NCBI GenBank assembly: GCA_009901575.1
Contig: WXYP01000007.1
Span: 124,001-188,000, forward strand
Source of the DNA: Flavobacteriaceae bacterium R38
Lineage (GTDB): Bacteria; Bacteroidota; Bacteroidia; Flavobacteriales; Flavobacteriaceae
DNA length: 64,000 nucleotides
Direction: 5' to 3'
The translations under genes and the position numbers were made by a program. This document shows positions 32,253 to 42,722 of the stretch, piece by piece. The notes below the pieces were generated by a model, which was given only the letters and a program-made list of their open reading frames with translations, made no database searches and was not told the DNA's origin. The number at the start of each line of letters is the position of its first letter. The stretch's first letter is position 1.

Positions 32253-32289
32253 AAAAAAGCCTTTGCATATATTTAGCAAAGGCTTTTTT
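32253..32289. terminator. bidirectional terminator between ppi and peroxiredoxin genes
   Basis: AAAAAAGCCTTTGC pairs with GCAAAGGCTTTTTT around a 9-base loop. T tracts on both strands end the convergent transcripts. Confidence 0.85.
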
Positions 32290-32304
32290 ATTTTTTGATA
32301 AAGC

Positions 32305-32946
32305 TTAGTCAATGTTGGGTTGCGGAGTCATTCTTAAATAAGGTTTTACCTCTTTGAATCCTTTAGTAAACATTTCTTTAGCCTGCTCATTGTTAACAGC
32401 CGGGCTAATGACTACATCTTCTCCGTGATTCCAGTTAGCAGGTGTAGCTACTTTGTGATAAGCAGTTAATTGAAGCGAATCGATAACACGTAACAATTCG
32501 TCAAAATTTCTTCCTGTAGAAGCTGGATAAGTAATGATAAGCTTTACGGTTTTATCAGGTCCGATAACATACACAGAACGAACAGTTAGCGTCGCATCTG
32601 CATTTGGATGTATCATGTCATATAATTCAGATACTTTTCGATCTTCATCTGCAATAATAGGAAAGTTTACCGTAGTATTTTGTGTCTCATTGATGTCATT
32701 AATCCATCCATGATGAGAATCCACACCGTCAACACTTAAAGCAATAACTTTTGTGTTACGTTTGTTGAATTCATTTTTATACTTTGCTACAGTTCCTAAT
32801 TCAGTTGTACAAACCGGTGTATAATCTGCCGGATGTGAAAATAAAATACCCCATCCGTCTCCTAAATATTCATGAAAATTGATTTCACCTTCAGAGCTTT
32901 GAGCAGTGAAATCGGGAGCTACATCTCCTAATCTTAAAGTTGCCAT
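32305..32946 (-). CDS. peroxiredoxin, Prx6 (1-Cys) type
   Basis: 213 residues. The peroxidatic Cys46 lies in FSHPADYTPVCTTELG. The Prx6 C-terminal extension is present (RVIDSLQLTAYHKVATPANW, HGEDVVISPAVNNEQAKEMF), and no clear resolving Cys is seen. It reduces hydrogen and organic peroxides in the cytoplasm. ATG at 32946. Single gene, ended by the bidirectional hairpin. Confidence 0.94.
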   Translation of the reverse strand: MATLRLGDVAPDFTAQSSEGEINFHEYLGDGWGILFSHPADYTPVCTTELGTVAKYKNEFNKRNTKVIALSVDGVDSHHGWINDINETQNTTVNFPIIADEDRKVSELYDMIHPNADATLTVRSVYVIGPDKTVKLIITYPASTGRNFDELLRVIDSLQLTAYHKVATPANWNHGEDVVISPAVNNEQAKEMFTKGFKEVKPYLRMTPQPNID

Positions 32947-33064
32947 TGTTTTATATATTTTAGTGTTATAAAAATAATTATTAAAATTCAGATAGAACTT
33001 AGTGTTTCTAAGTATTTTCCACTGTTTTTTGTTAAATTTCCAACAGTATTATTTCTGACTTTAC

Positions 33065-33072
33065 TAACTTTG
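33065..33072 (+). promoter_or_regulatory. -7 element before the DinB/YfiT gene
   Basis: TAACTTTG matches TAnnTTTG exactly and lies 25 bases before the ATG at 33098. No -33 TTTG at usual spacing. Confidence 0.5.
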
Positions 33073-33097
33073 AGCAAATCAAAATCTTCACTATTAA

Positions 33098-33631
33098 ATG
33101 GATGCATTAGATAAATTACGCTACCCAATAGGAAAATTCAAAAAACCTGAAACTATTACAGATGATCAGCTTGAAGCATGGATAAAAATCCTGGAAGAGT
33201 TGCCAGGCAAATATTCGCAGCTGGTAGCAGGTTTGACTGAAGAACAGCTAGAAACTCAGTATCGCCCAGGAGGCTGGACTATAAGACAGGTTGTTCATCA
33301 TGTAGCCGATAGTCATCATAATAGTTACACACGCTTTAAATGGGGACTTACAGAAGATAATCCTGTGATTAAAGTTTATCAGGAAGATAAATGGGCAGCA
33401 TTATTCGATACGAAATCGGCACCTATCCAGCCATCATTAGATTATTTAAAAGTATTGCATTATAAATTGACATTTCTTTTGCGCGGACTTTCAAAAGAAC
33501 AATTGAAGAGGACGTTTATTCATCCGGTAGCTGATGAGGCAACTTCGCTTTTAGAAAATGTAGGGAGATATGCATGGCATGGAAGTCATCATTATGCACA
33601 TATTGAGAATGCAATTAAAAATTTAAAATAA
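33098..33631 (+). CDS. DinB-superfamily metal-dependent transferase, YfiT/BstA type
   Basis: 177 residues, four-helix DinB fold of the YfiT group. The metal histidines are visible in GWTIRQVVHHVADSHHN and in WHGSHHYAHIENA near the end. Typical surrounding motifs are YPIGKFKKPE at the N-terminus and TRFKWGLTEDNPVIKVYQED. Relatives transfer bacillithiol; whether this organism makes bacillithiol cannot be told from the window. It heads a group with the PdxH-like gene (20 bases later) and a phosphoesterase gene. Confidence 0.88.
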   Translation: MDALDKLRYPIGKFKKPETITDDQLEAWIKILEELPGKYSQLVAGLTEEQLETQYRPGGWTIRQVVHHVADSHHNSYTRFKWGLTEDNPVIKVYQEDKWAALFDTKSAPIQPSLDYLKVLHYKLTFLLRGLSKEQLKRTFIHPVADEATSLLENVGRYAWHGSHHYAHIENAIKNLK

Positions 33632-33651
33632 TAGCGTTATTTTATAAAGAT

Positions 33652-34227
33652 ATGAACCCTGTAATTCAGTTTGAAAAGTGGTTTGATGAAGAGTTGGAGA
33701 AAAGTAACCTGAAAATTCCTTCTGCATGTTGTTTCTCTACTATTGGAAAAGATGGGTATCCCAATTCCAGATTTGTATCTTTAAAAGAGGTTAAAAATGG
33801 AAAGTTTATAGTAACAGGGCCTCTAAATTCCAGGAAAGGAGAAGAAGTACATAAAACCCCTAAAGTTGCGCTTACTTTTTGGTGGACAGCTACAGAACGG
33901 CAAGTGAGAATACAAGGCGATGCTTGTTTAATCTCCAGAGAAGAAGCGATTGCTTATTTTGAAGAACGGAATAAAGATTCCAGAATCGTATCTGTTGCTT
34001 TTGAACAAGGAAAAGAAATTAAAAGTGTTGAAGAACTGAATGAATTGTTTTTGAAACAAAAAACAATAGTTGGCGATAAAAGTGTAGCATGCCCAAAGCA
34101 TTGGGGAGGGTTTTCTATTCAGCCCAAAAGAATAGAATTTATGGAATTTGAAGAGAGCAGGTTACATAAAAGAACACTGTTTGAATACGATACGAATAAA
34201 TGGACAAAACAATTTTTACAACCTTAA
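33652..34227 (+). CDS. pdxH: pyridoxamine 5'-phosphate oxidase-like flavoprotein
   Basis: 191 residues, somewhat shorter at the N-terminus than E. coli PdxH. Split-barrel FMN fold with FSTIGKDGYPNSRFVSLKEV, GPLNSRKGEEV and FWWTATERQVRIQGDACLIS. The C-terminal WGGFSIQPKRIEFME and SRLHKRTLF keep the Arg and His that bind the substrate phosphate in PdxH. It would oxidise PNP/PMP to the cofactor PLP. ATG at 33652. The phosphoesterase gene follows after 7 bases. Confidence 0.82.
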   Translation: MNPVIQFEKWFDEELEKSNLKIPSACCFSTIGKDGYPNSRFVSLKEVKNGKFIVTGPLNSRKGEEVHKTPKVALTFWWTATERQVRIQGDACLISREEAIAYFEERNKDSRIVSVAFEQGKEIKSVEELNELFLKQKTIVGDKSVACPKHWGGFSIQPKRIEFMEFEESRLHKRTLFEYDTNKWTKQFLQP

Positions 34228-34234
34228 TTAGAAA

Positions 34235-34978
34235 ATGAAAAAAAGAATAGCTTTTATAACGGATGTTCATCTGGATGAAGAATACCCCATTAAACAAGGT
34301 GTAAATGCAAGAGAAAATTGGAAGTTGATTATGAAAGATGTTGCCTCTCGAGGAATCAATGATGTCGTTTTTGGAGGAGATATGGGGGAAAATAGTGCAA
34401 GTGAGTGGTTTTTTGAAACATTAAAAGGTTTCGATTTAAAATTAATTTTAGGGAATCACGATACGTTTTCTGAAGCTTCTAAATACTATAAAAATGAGTT
34501 CCAGGGAGAACATAAAGAATTGTACTATGCTTTTGAGGATGATTATTTCAAACATATCTTTTTGGATTCTTCTTCAGGAGAGATTAGTAAAACTCAGTTT
34601 TTATGGTTTAAGGGAGAATTAAATACCGAGAAGAAGATTATAGTATTTATTCATCACCCAATTATTCCGGTAGCTACATTAGTCGATAAGAAATATTATT
34701 TATTGGAAAGAGCTAAGATTAAAAATGAATTATTGGATAAAGGTAACGAGGCTTATGTTTTCTGTGGACATTATCATATGATCGATGAGATAGTTGATAA
34801 AAATGTTAAACAAATTATTTCTCCGGCTGCTTCATATCAAATCATAAAGATTCCGGATGAAGTACAAGTGACTACTAAAAATTTTGGATATAGAATTATA
34901 GAAGTAGATAAAGATCAACTAAAAACATATCCTGTTTTATATAAAAATGGTGGTTTTGTAACATCATCAGCTGGTTAA
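34235..34978 (+). CDS. metallophosphoesterase
   Basis: 247 residues with the calcineurin-like motifs in order: ITDVHLDEEYP (DxH), VVFGGDMGEN (GD), LILGNHDTFSEA (GNHD), FIHHPIIPV (H) and VFCGHYHMIDE (GHxH). No signal peptide, so cytoplasmic. The substrate is unknown; relatives act on cyclic nucleotides or other phosphodiesters. It is the third gene of the 33098-34978 group and converges with the acetyltransferase gene. Confidence 0.9.
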   Translation: MKKRIAFITDVHLDEEYPIKQGVNARENWKLIMKDVASRGINDVVFGGDMGENSASEWFFETLKGFDLKLILGNHDTFSEASKYYKNEFQGEHKELYYAFEDDYFKHIFLDSSSGEISKTQFLWFKGELNTEKKIIVFIHHPIIPVATLVDKKYYLLERAKIKNELLDKGNEAYVFCGHYHMIDEIVDKNVKQIISPAASYQIIKIPDEVQVTTKNFGYRIIEVDKDQLKTYPVLYKNGGFVTSSAG

Positions 34979-34999
34979 GTAGCTATTCCGAAGGAGTTT

Positions 35000-35521
35000 C
35001 TAGAGATGTAGTTTCATCTGTAACATTCCTCTGAATCCATCTTTTATTTTCGGATAATCTAAATCGTAGTTTTTGATGCCTGTAAATCCGAGCTTTTTAT
35101 AAAATTTTAAAGCAGGACTTGTAGTCATAACATTTAACCAGATCACTTTTTTGTCCAGTTTTAAAGCATATTCTTTAATGAAGTTCATAGCAGTAGTTCC
35201 AACTCCTTTCCCGGCTGCTTCAGCTACGAGGTATATTTTTTCAATTTCTACAGTTTGATGATCCGAAAAACCGTCTAATGATGTGTTGAAGTTAATTTTT
35301 ATAAGTCCAATGGCAATTGAATCCTCATAAATAATGAAATAGATCACATTTTTATTGGCTAAATCTGTTTCAAATGTATTTTTAGAAAAACTTTTTTGAA
35401 TGTAGAAACTTCCATCATCATTCCAGATGTGAAGGTAGTTTTGTTTGTAAGCACGTTGCCCTACTGTTATTAAAACAGGAATATCTTTTGAGGTACACCT
35501 ATGAAAAATTAGTGCTGACAA
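35000..35521 (-). CDS. GNAT family N-acetyltransferase
   Basis: The frame is open up to 35668, but its first part overlaps the thioredoxin-like gene in another phase and is not protein-like. The GNAT domain starts with ALIFHRCTSKDIPVLITVGQ, so I place the start at TTG 35521 (about 173 residues). The acetyl-CoA motif is IEKIYLVAEAAGKGVGTTAM, and the end has VIWLNVMTTSPALKFYKKLG followed by F. Substrate unknown. It begins 10 bases after the thioredoxin-like gene stops, so the two are likely co-transcribed. Confidence 0.82.
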   Translation of the reverse strand: MSALIFHRCTSKDIPVLITVGQRAYKQNYLHIWNDDGSFYIQKSFSKNTFETDLANKNVIYFIIYEDSIAIGLIKINFNTSLDGFSDHQTVEIEKIYLVAEAAGKGVGTTAMNFIKEYALKLDKKVIWLNVMTTSPALKFYKKLGFTGIKNYDLDYPKIKDGFRGMLQMKLHL

Positions 35522-35531
35522 GAAATTAAAT

Positions 35532-36089
35532 TTAAGACTTCCATTTGATGTTACAACCAATACTAGGCTTTTGAACTCTGGAAATTGTATTTCCTTGCAG
35601 GATAGTGTCCAACGCATTACGCATATCTTTTCCGGTAACCGGGATTCCATTTCCGGGACGGGAATCATCTAATTGTCCTCTGTATTTTAGTAATAAATCG
35701 GTATCAAAAATATAAAAATCAGGAGTGCATGCAGCATCATAATCCCTGGCAACCTCCTGAGTTTCGTCATAGAGATAAGGAAAAGAAAAGTGATGTTCAA
35801 TGGCATTTTGCTTCATTAAGTGAGGAGCATCCTGTGGATAATTTTCAACATCGTTGCTTGATATAGCTATGAATTCGACTCCTTTATCTTTATAATCATT
35901 AGCTAAATGTACAATCTCTTTGTTTACGTGTATTACAAACGGGCAATGATTGCAAATGAACATAATGACTGTAGCTTTGTTACCTTTTAAATCATTTAAG
36001 CTTAATTTTTTTTCAGATATGGTATCAATTAAATTGAAATCAGGTGCCTGAGTTTCTAAAGGAAGCATATTGCTTTCGGTTCTAGCCAT
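35532..36089 (-). CDS. thioredoxin-like / AhpC-TSA family protein
   Basis: 185 residues. Thioredoxin fold of the TlpA/AhpC group with CxxC at C46-C49 (VIMFICNHCPFVIHVNKEIV) and AISSNDVENYPQDAPHLMKQ. The C-terminal QKPSIGCNIKWK carries a further Cys typical of this subfamily. There is no signal peptide, which suggests a cytoplasmic redox role. ATG at 36089. Confidence 0.88.
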   Translation of the reverse strand: MARTESNMLPLETQAPDFNLIDTISEKKLSLNDLKGNKATVIMFICNHCPFVIHVNKEIVHLANDYKDKGVEFIAISSNDVENYPQDAPHLMKQNAIEHHFSFPYLYDETQEVARDYDAACTPDFYIFDTDLLLKYRGQLDDSRPGNGIPVTGKDMRNALDTILQGNTISRVQKPSIGCNIKWKS

Positions 36090-36278
36090 TAATTTTCTTT
36101 TGAGATGATATAGAATTTGTAAATTGCTAAAGTAAGAAACATAAAAAAACTGTACATTGTACTTATAAATATTTTAACCCGGTATTGAACTACCGAAAAA
36201 TCTTGATGCAGTGAATTTTTTGATTAGAAAATAGATGAGTAATTGCATCTGATATGAAAATAATAAAATTATAGACAT

Positions 36279-36740
36279 ATGAAGACACTAGATCAATGGT
36301 TTGATGAATACGGAGTAAGTCATCAAAATAAAACAAATAAAGCTATTCATTACTTCTGTGTTCCTGCAATCTTTTTCTCAATTGTAGGATTGTTAATGAG
36401 TATTCCGACTTCATTTCTGGAAAATTTACTTCCATTTGAAAATCCGTTTATTGAAAACTGGGCAACAATGATCTTAATTCCTTTACTTTTCTTTTATGTA
36501 CGTTTATCGGTAAGTATGGCATTTAAAGTATTGTTTTTTGCAGTTTTTTGCGTTATTGCAAATCATTTTATAGGTTCGATTGCTCCTTTATGGTTAGTGT
36601 CCCTTATTATTTTTGCAGTAGCGTGGATTGGTCAATTTTACGGACATAAAATCGAAGGAGCTAAGCCTTCTTTTTTAAAAGATTTACAATTCTTACTCAT
36701 TGGTCCTGCATGGGTGCTTGATAACATATTTAAAAAATGA
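36279..36740 (+). CDS. DUF962 / Mpo1-like membrane protein
   Basis: 153 residues. The N-terminal signature MKTLDQWFDEYGVSHQNKTN and KAIHYFCVPAI matches the DUF962/Mpo1 family, followed by about four membrane helices. The yeast member Mpo1 is a dioxygenase acting on 2-hydroxy fatty acids; the His residues near the start (SHQNKTNKAIHYF) and in FYGHKIEGAKPSF fit that Fe-binding pattern. The bacterial role is not settled. Its stop overlaps the csaA start (ATGA). Confidence 0.88.
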   Translation: MKTLDQWFDEYGVSHQNKTNKAIHYFCVPAIFFSIVGLLMSIPTSFLENLLPFENPFIENWATMILIPLLFFYVRLSVSMAFKVLFFAVFCVIANHFIGSIAPLWLVSLIIFAVAWIGQFYGHKIEGAKPSFLKDLQFLLIGPAWVLDNIFKK

Positions 36741-37072
36741 GTGAAATTTCATGGAATGACTTTATAAAAGTAGATATGCGAGTAGGAACTATTATTGAAG
36801 TAAATGATTTTCCGAAAGCAAGGAAGCCGGCGTATCAGCTTACCATTGACTTTGGCTCTGAAATCGGAATACGAAAATCATCTGCACAAATAACAAAACG
36901 CTATACACAACAAGAATTGGCAGGCCGACAAATTATAGCAGTTGTTAATTTCCCTAAAAAGCAAATTGCAAACTTTATGAGTGAATGTTTGGTGATGGGT
37001 GCTGTTAATGGAGATGATGTGATATTGCTTTCTCCTGATGTTAAGGTAGAAAATGGCTTACAAATAGGGTAG
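36737..37072 (+). CDS. csaA: tRNA-binding protein CsaA
   Basis: 111 residues, one EMAPII/tRNA-binding OB fold. It matches B. subtilis CsaA closely: FIKVDMRVGTIIEVNDFPKA, RKPAYQLTIDFGSEIGIRKS, SAQITKRYTQQEL, IIAVVNFPKKQIANFMSECL. CsaA has chaperone-like and tRNA-binding activity. Translationally coupled to the DUF962 gene through a 4-base overlap. Confidence 0.9.
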   Translation: MSEISWNDFIKVDMRVGTIIEVNDFPKARKPAYQLTIDFGSEIGIRKSSAQITKRYTQQELAGRQIIAVVNFPKKQIANFMSECLVMGAVNGDDVILLSPDVKVENGLQIG

Positions 37073-37260
37073 TGATGTATTTTGAAGCTTAGTTCTTACT
37101 AAAAATATTGTTGTTTTTAAGTTTTGATTATTAATTAAATAGGTTTTGGTATAATATTTTTTAATCTCTAAAGTTATATTAACTAAATAAGATAATATAC
37201 TTGCTAAAGGTAAGAAAATAACACCAATTAATTATATCAAATCAATTTAACCGCTCCAAA

Positions 37261-38172
37261 ATGAAAATCACAAAACTCTTTGTAATAATATTAATTTTTT
37301 TCTCTTCTTGTAAAGAAGAACTACCAGATCCGATAGCATTTTCAAGAACTAATGCAGATGAAAATATTTTTGTTGCTCCAGATGGACAATCTTATTATAC
37401 AGGGGTAGGAGATTGTGAAGGAGGACCATCTTATTCTGTTAGTGATAATGTGGTTGAAAGTTTAGAGATTCCTGATGTTTTACCTGAATCTTATGATTTA
37501 TCTGAATTTTTACCACCGGTAAGAAGTCAGGGATCTCAGGGTTCTTGTGTTTCATGGGCAGTAGGGTATTATATGAAATCTATGCAGGAAAAGATTCAAA
37601 ACGGATATGAATATGGACCTGAAACTATAATGAGTCCGGCATATACTTATAATCAGATTGCTGCGGGAGACTGTAGAGGAACTTCTATTGAAACAACATT
37701 ACTTATTTTGAAAGAAAAGGGTATTTGCTCTTTGAGTTCATTTCCTTATAACCAGAATAGTTGTGCTTTACAACCAACTTCTATTCAGGATGAAGTAGCA
37801 GCAAATGCAAAAATTTCTGATTTCAAATCATTAAGTGGTGAAAATATGGTACTCGAAATGAAAGCTTTGCTCTTAGAAAAAACATCAGTTATAATTTCTG
37901 CAGCTTTAGACAATCAATTCGGGGTGGAAGATGAATTTGGTTTAACTGCGTATAGAGAACATGAAGTGGATTATGAAAATGCAGGATGTCATGCTATGTT
38001 AGTAGTTGGTTATTCAGATGAGTTTAATGCTTTTAAAGTAGTAAATTCATGGGGCCCAGATTGGGGAGATGATGGTTTTGTATGGATAGATTATAAAGCA
38101 TTTGATAATGTTCTTGATGAAGATGCATCATTTAGAGTTATAAATACTGCTCATATAGCAATTGATGAATAA
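37261..38172 (+). CDS. papain-like (C1 family) cysteine peptidase lipoprotein
   Basis: 303 residues with a lipoprotein signal (MKITKLFVIILIFFSSC, lipid Cys17). The catalytic Cys96 sits in PPVRSQGSQGSCVSWAVGYY; the catalytic His is in ENAGCHAMLVVGYSD and the Asn in AFKVVNSWGPDWGDDGFVWI. There is no long propeptide. It is probably exposed on the cell surface or in the periplasm as a protease, and no cystatin-like inhibitor gene is adjacent. It stands alone, with a 188-base AT-rich gap before it. Confidence 0.9.
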   Translation: MKITKLFVIILIFFSSCKEELPDPIAFSRTNADENIFVAPDGQSYYTGVGDCEGGPSYSVSDNVVESLEIPDVLPESYDLSEFLPPVRSQGSQGSCVSWAVGYYMKSMQEKIQNGYEYGPETIMSPAYTYNQIAAGDCRGTSIETTLLILKEKGICSLSSFPYNQNSCALQPTSIQDEVAANAKISDFKSLSGENMVLEMKALLLEKTSVIISAALDNQFGVEDEFGLTAYREHEVDYENAGCHAMLVVGYSDEFNAFKVVNSWGPDWGDDGFVWIDYKAFDNVLDEDASFRVINTAHIAIDE

Positions 38173-38278
38173 TAACTACATAGGTTTACACTATTCTTAA
38201 TAACGACTTTTTTCTACTTTTAAACGTGATGAGATTTTAATGAATCTGTAAGAAATATTAAAAGTCTTTAAAAAATAG

Positions 38279-38286
38279 CATCTTTG
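38279..38286 (+). promoter_or_regulatory. -7 element directly before the DUF3820 gene
   Basis: CATCTTTG, one mismatch to TAnnTTTG, ends only 4 bases before the ATG at 38291, so an RNA started here would be leaderless or nearly so. Confidence 0.35.
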
Positions 38287-38290
38287 TATA

Positions 38291-38530
38291 ATGGAAGTAG
38301 GCTATGATAAAGAGTATCTTATAAAATTAGCACATTATAAGATGCCATTTGGAAAATATAAAGACAGGTATTTAATAGATTTACCAGAAGCATATCTTAC
38401 CTGGTTTCAACAAAAAGGATTTCCTAAAGGAACTTTAGGAACAATGTTACAAGCTATTTATGAAATTAAAATAAACGGATTAGAAGTTTTAATCAGAAAT
38501 ATTCAGAGACAATTTCCTGTAAATAAATGA
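38291..38530 (+). CDS. DUF3820 family protein
   Basis: 79 residues. The DUF3820 pattern is plain: HYKMPFGKYKDRYLIDLPEA followed by YLTWFQQKGFPKGTLGTMLQ. Small cytoplasmic protein; the family is found in Bacteroidota and enterobacteria (quorum-sensing-regulator-like annotations exist, but function is not established). The ATG follows a -7 promoter element by only 4 bases. Confidence 0.85.
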   Translation: MEVGYDKEYLIKLAHYKMPFGKYKDRYLIDLPEAYLTWFQQKGFPKGTLGTMLQAIYEIKINGLEVLIRNIQRQFPVNK

Positions 38531-38562
38531 ATAGGATGGTTTTTCTCTTTTTATTGGAATAA

Positions 38563-40250
<1,688 letters not shown>

Positions 40251-40256
40251 TGCCAC

Positions 40257-40290
40257 TTTGGCATAAAAACGATAATTGGAAATATCTTTG
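40257..40290 (+). promoter_or_regulatory. promoter of yidC
   Basis: TTTG at 40257-40260 and TATCTTTG at 40283-40290 with a 22-base spacer match the Bacteroidota consensus. They begin 7 bases after the pyrG stop codon. Confidence 0.65.
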
Positions 40291-40368
40291 CTAATTAATT
40301 TGAAAGATATTGGATAAGTAAATATTGAAACTGTACTATTTGCTTATCTGTTAAGTAGTGAATAATAT

Positions 40369-42243
40369 ATGGAAAAAAAGAATTTTGATATTAATTCGAT
40401 TGTTGGTTTTGTATTGATCGGGTTGATTTTAATCTGGTATCTCTATAACAATCAGCCAACTCCGGAAGAACTGGAAGAGCGTAAAGCTCAGGAAGAGCAG
40501 GTTGAAAGAGAAAAAACCGCTTCAGAACAAAACAAACTTGTAAACAACACACCGGAAACCAAAGTAGATTTAACAGATTCTACGGCCTTATCTCAATATC
40601 AAAATAAGCTGGGAGCTTTTGGATATTCGGCAAGCCTGCCGTCTGCAAAAGATGAATTTACAGTTTTTGAAAACGAAGTACTTTATTTAAAAATTAATAA
40701 TAAAGGAGGGGAGATTGCTGAGGCTAGAATGAAAAAATTTGTGACTCATGATTCTATCCCTGTTTACCTGATAAAGGATAACAACGCTTCTTTTAATTTA
40801 AATTTTGGAACAACAGATAATAGAATACTAAATACGAAAGATATGTATTTTGAGCCAACATTGACAAACAATGGAAGCTCTAAAGTACTTTCTATGAAGT
40901 TGAAAGTTTCTGATAGCAAGTTTTTAGAATATAGATACGAATTAAAACCAGACGAATATTTAATTGACTTTACAATCAGATCTCAAGGATTGAATAATGT
41001 TATTAATAGTTCAAATGCTATTAATCTGGATTGGAAGCTGAAAGGGATCAGGCATAATAAGAGTGTTCAATATGAAAATAGATATACTCGCCTTACCTAT
41101 CAATATGATGGAACAAAGATTGATAAATTAGGAGCAAGTGGAAATGATGAGGAAACCGAAGAAGATGTAAAATGGATTTCTTACAGGCAGCATTTCTTTA
41201 GCTCTATCCTGGTGACTGACACTCCTTTTAAGACAGTTAGACTTACTTCTGATAATTTGGTAGAAGGAGAAGAAAAAGAGACTAAATGGACTAAAGATTA
41301 TGCTTCTAACATCCCTTTAGAGCTTAAAGGAGGAGAGCTTAATTATAATATGAATTGGTATTACGGGCCAACCGATTTAAAAACATTTAATAAATACAAA
41401 GATTTAGGCCTGGTAGATTCTATCCCGTTTGGATGGGGAATTTTTGGAGTGATTAATAAATATGTCTTCAATCCACTGTATAGTTGGTTAAGCGGATTCC
41501 TGCCTTATGGTATTGCCATTATTGTGATGACTATCCTGGTACGTCTTGTACTTTCTCCGGTTACTTATAAATCCTATTTATCTCAGGCGAAAATGAAAGT
41601 GCTTCGCCCGGAGATTAATGAGATCAATGAGAAGTTTAAAGACGAGCCAATGAAAAGGCAGCAAGAAACAATGAAATTAAACAGGAAAGCAGGAGTTAAT
41701 CCGTTAAGTGGTTGTGTTCCTGCATTGTTACAATTACCTGTATTCTATGCATTGTTTACATTTTTTCCAACAGCATTTGCATTACGACAAAAATCTTTTT
41801 TATGGGCAGACGATTTATCTTCATATGACGTGGTAGCTAACTTACCATTCAATATTCCTTTCTATGGAGATCATGTAAGTTTGTTCCCGATTTTGGCATC
41901 TGTAGCAATCTTTTTCTATATGATGATGACTACGGGGCAATCAATGCAAACTCCACAACCTGGAATGCCTAATATGAAATTTATTATGTACTTGTCTCCG
42001 CTTATGATGCTGATTTTCTTTAATAATTATGCGAGTGGATTAAGTTTGTATTATTTTATATCAAACCTGATTACCATTTTTATCATGTTGGCTATTAAGA
42101 ATTATATAATAGACGAAGATAAGATTCATGCACGAATAGAGGAGAATAAGAAAAAGCCTAAGAAACAAAACCGTTTCCAAAAGAGAATGCAGGAAATGAT
42201 GGAACAGGCAGAAGCTCAACAAAAAGCCAAAGGAAAACGATAA
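40369..42243 (+). CDS. yidC: membrane protein insertase YidC
   Basis: 624 residues. An N-terminal helix (about 8-26) is followed by a large periplasmic beta domain (about 60-350) and then the conserved core with five helices from about 365 to 590 (LPYGIAIIVMTILVRLVLSP, RKAGVNPLSGCVPALLQLPV, FYALFTFFP, MLIFFNNYASGLSLYYFISN). The cytoplasmic end is very basic (KKPKKQNRFQKRMQEMMEQA). It inserts membrane proteins alone or with SecYEG. ATG at 40369. A terminator follows 38 bases later. Confidence 0.96.
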   Translation: MEKKNFDINSIVGFVLIGLILIWYLYNNQPTPEELEERKAQEEQVEREKTASEQNKLVNNTPETKVDLTDSTALSQYQNKLGAFGYSASLPSAKDEFTVFENEVLYLKINNKGGEIAEARMKKFVTHDSIPVYLIKDNNASFNLNFGTTDNRILNTKDMYFEPTLTNNGSSKVLSMKLKVSDSKFLEYRYELKPDEYLIDFTIRSQGLNNVINSSNAINLDWKLKGIRHNKSVQYENRYTRLTYQYDGTKIDKLGASGNDEETEEDVKWISYRQHFFSSILVTDTPFKTVRLTSDNLVEGEEKETKWTKDYASNIPLELKGGELNYNMNWYYGPTDLKTFNKYKDLGLVDSIPFGWGIFGVINKYVFNPLYSWLSGFLPYGIAIIVMTILVRLVLSPVTYKSYLSQAKMKVLRPEINEINEKFKDEPMKRQQETMKLNRKAGVNPLSGCVPALLQLPVFYALFTFFPTAFALRQKSFLWADDLSSYDVVANLPFNIPFYGDHVSLFPILASVAIFFYMMMTTGQSMQTPQPGMPNMKFIMYLSPLMMLIFFNNYASGLSLYYFISNLITIFIMLAIKNYIIDEDKIHARIEENKKKPKKQNRFQKRMQEMMEQAEAQQKAKGKR

Positions 42244-42280
42244 AGACACTACTAAATTTAGATTAGTAGATAATAGATAA

Positions 42281-42306
42281 AAAAAGCACCATATTGGTGC
42301 TTTTTT
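42281..42306 (+). terminator. terminator of yidC
   Basis: AAAAAGCACCA pairs with TGGTGCTTTTT around a TAT loop, followed by T. About 38 bases after the stop codon. Confidence 0.85.
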
Positions 42307-42649
42307 ATTTGCTATATAAAATATAGCGATTGTCTCAAATGTGTGGTATGGGCGTAACTATTAAATAGTACGTTAATACCGATGTCAAAAAGGGTATATA
42401 AATCGGTAACCAACTTCCGAGAGAAAATAAAATTAACTATCTTCTACCCGGAAGCGGTGTATTTTTTTCAGTAACTTTTATAGGAATCATTTTCGGTTTT
42501 AAGCTTTTGTAGAAAATAAAACTTAAAAAACGATTGAAAATTGTTCGTGTATGTTTAATTATGTAATAATTAGTGAAGTAATTATATATCATAGGTTGTA
42601 GGTTAGTTAAATTTTAAAGGCAATGTGAAACTACAGATTAGTAACTATA
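42307..42649. other. gene-free stretch
   Basis: About 340 bases between the yidC terminator and the terminator of the fasciclin gene. I see no frame with protein-like composition on either strand, no repeat shared with the rest of the window, and no convincing RNA fold. It could hold a decayed gene, but nothing identifies one. Confidence 0.5.
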
Positions 42650-42684
42650 AACCAAAAAAGCTTCGACAAAATGTCAAAACTTTT
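42650..42684 (-). terminator. terminator of the fasciclin gene
   Basis: On the minus strand AAAAGTTTTGAC (42684-42673) pairs with GTCGAAGCTTTT (42667-42656), using two G-U pairs around a 5-base loop and running into TTTTTT. It lies 39 bases after the stop codon. Confidence 0.6.
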
Positions 42685-42722
42685 CTTTAAACGGTATTTT
42701 ATAATAAAAAACTAAATAATTT

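Noticed and set aside
35522-35668. N-terminal extension of the acetyltransferase frame
   Set aside because: It overlaps the thioredoxin-like gene in another phase and its residues do not match the GNAT family start.
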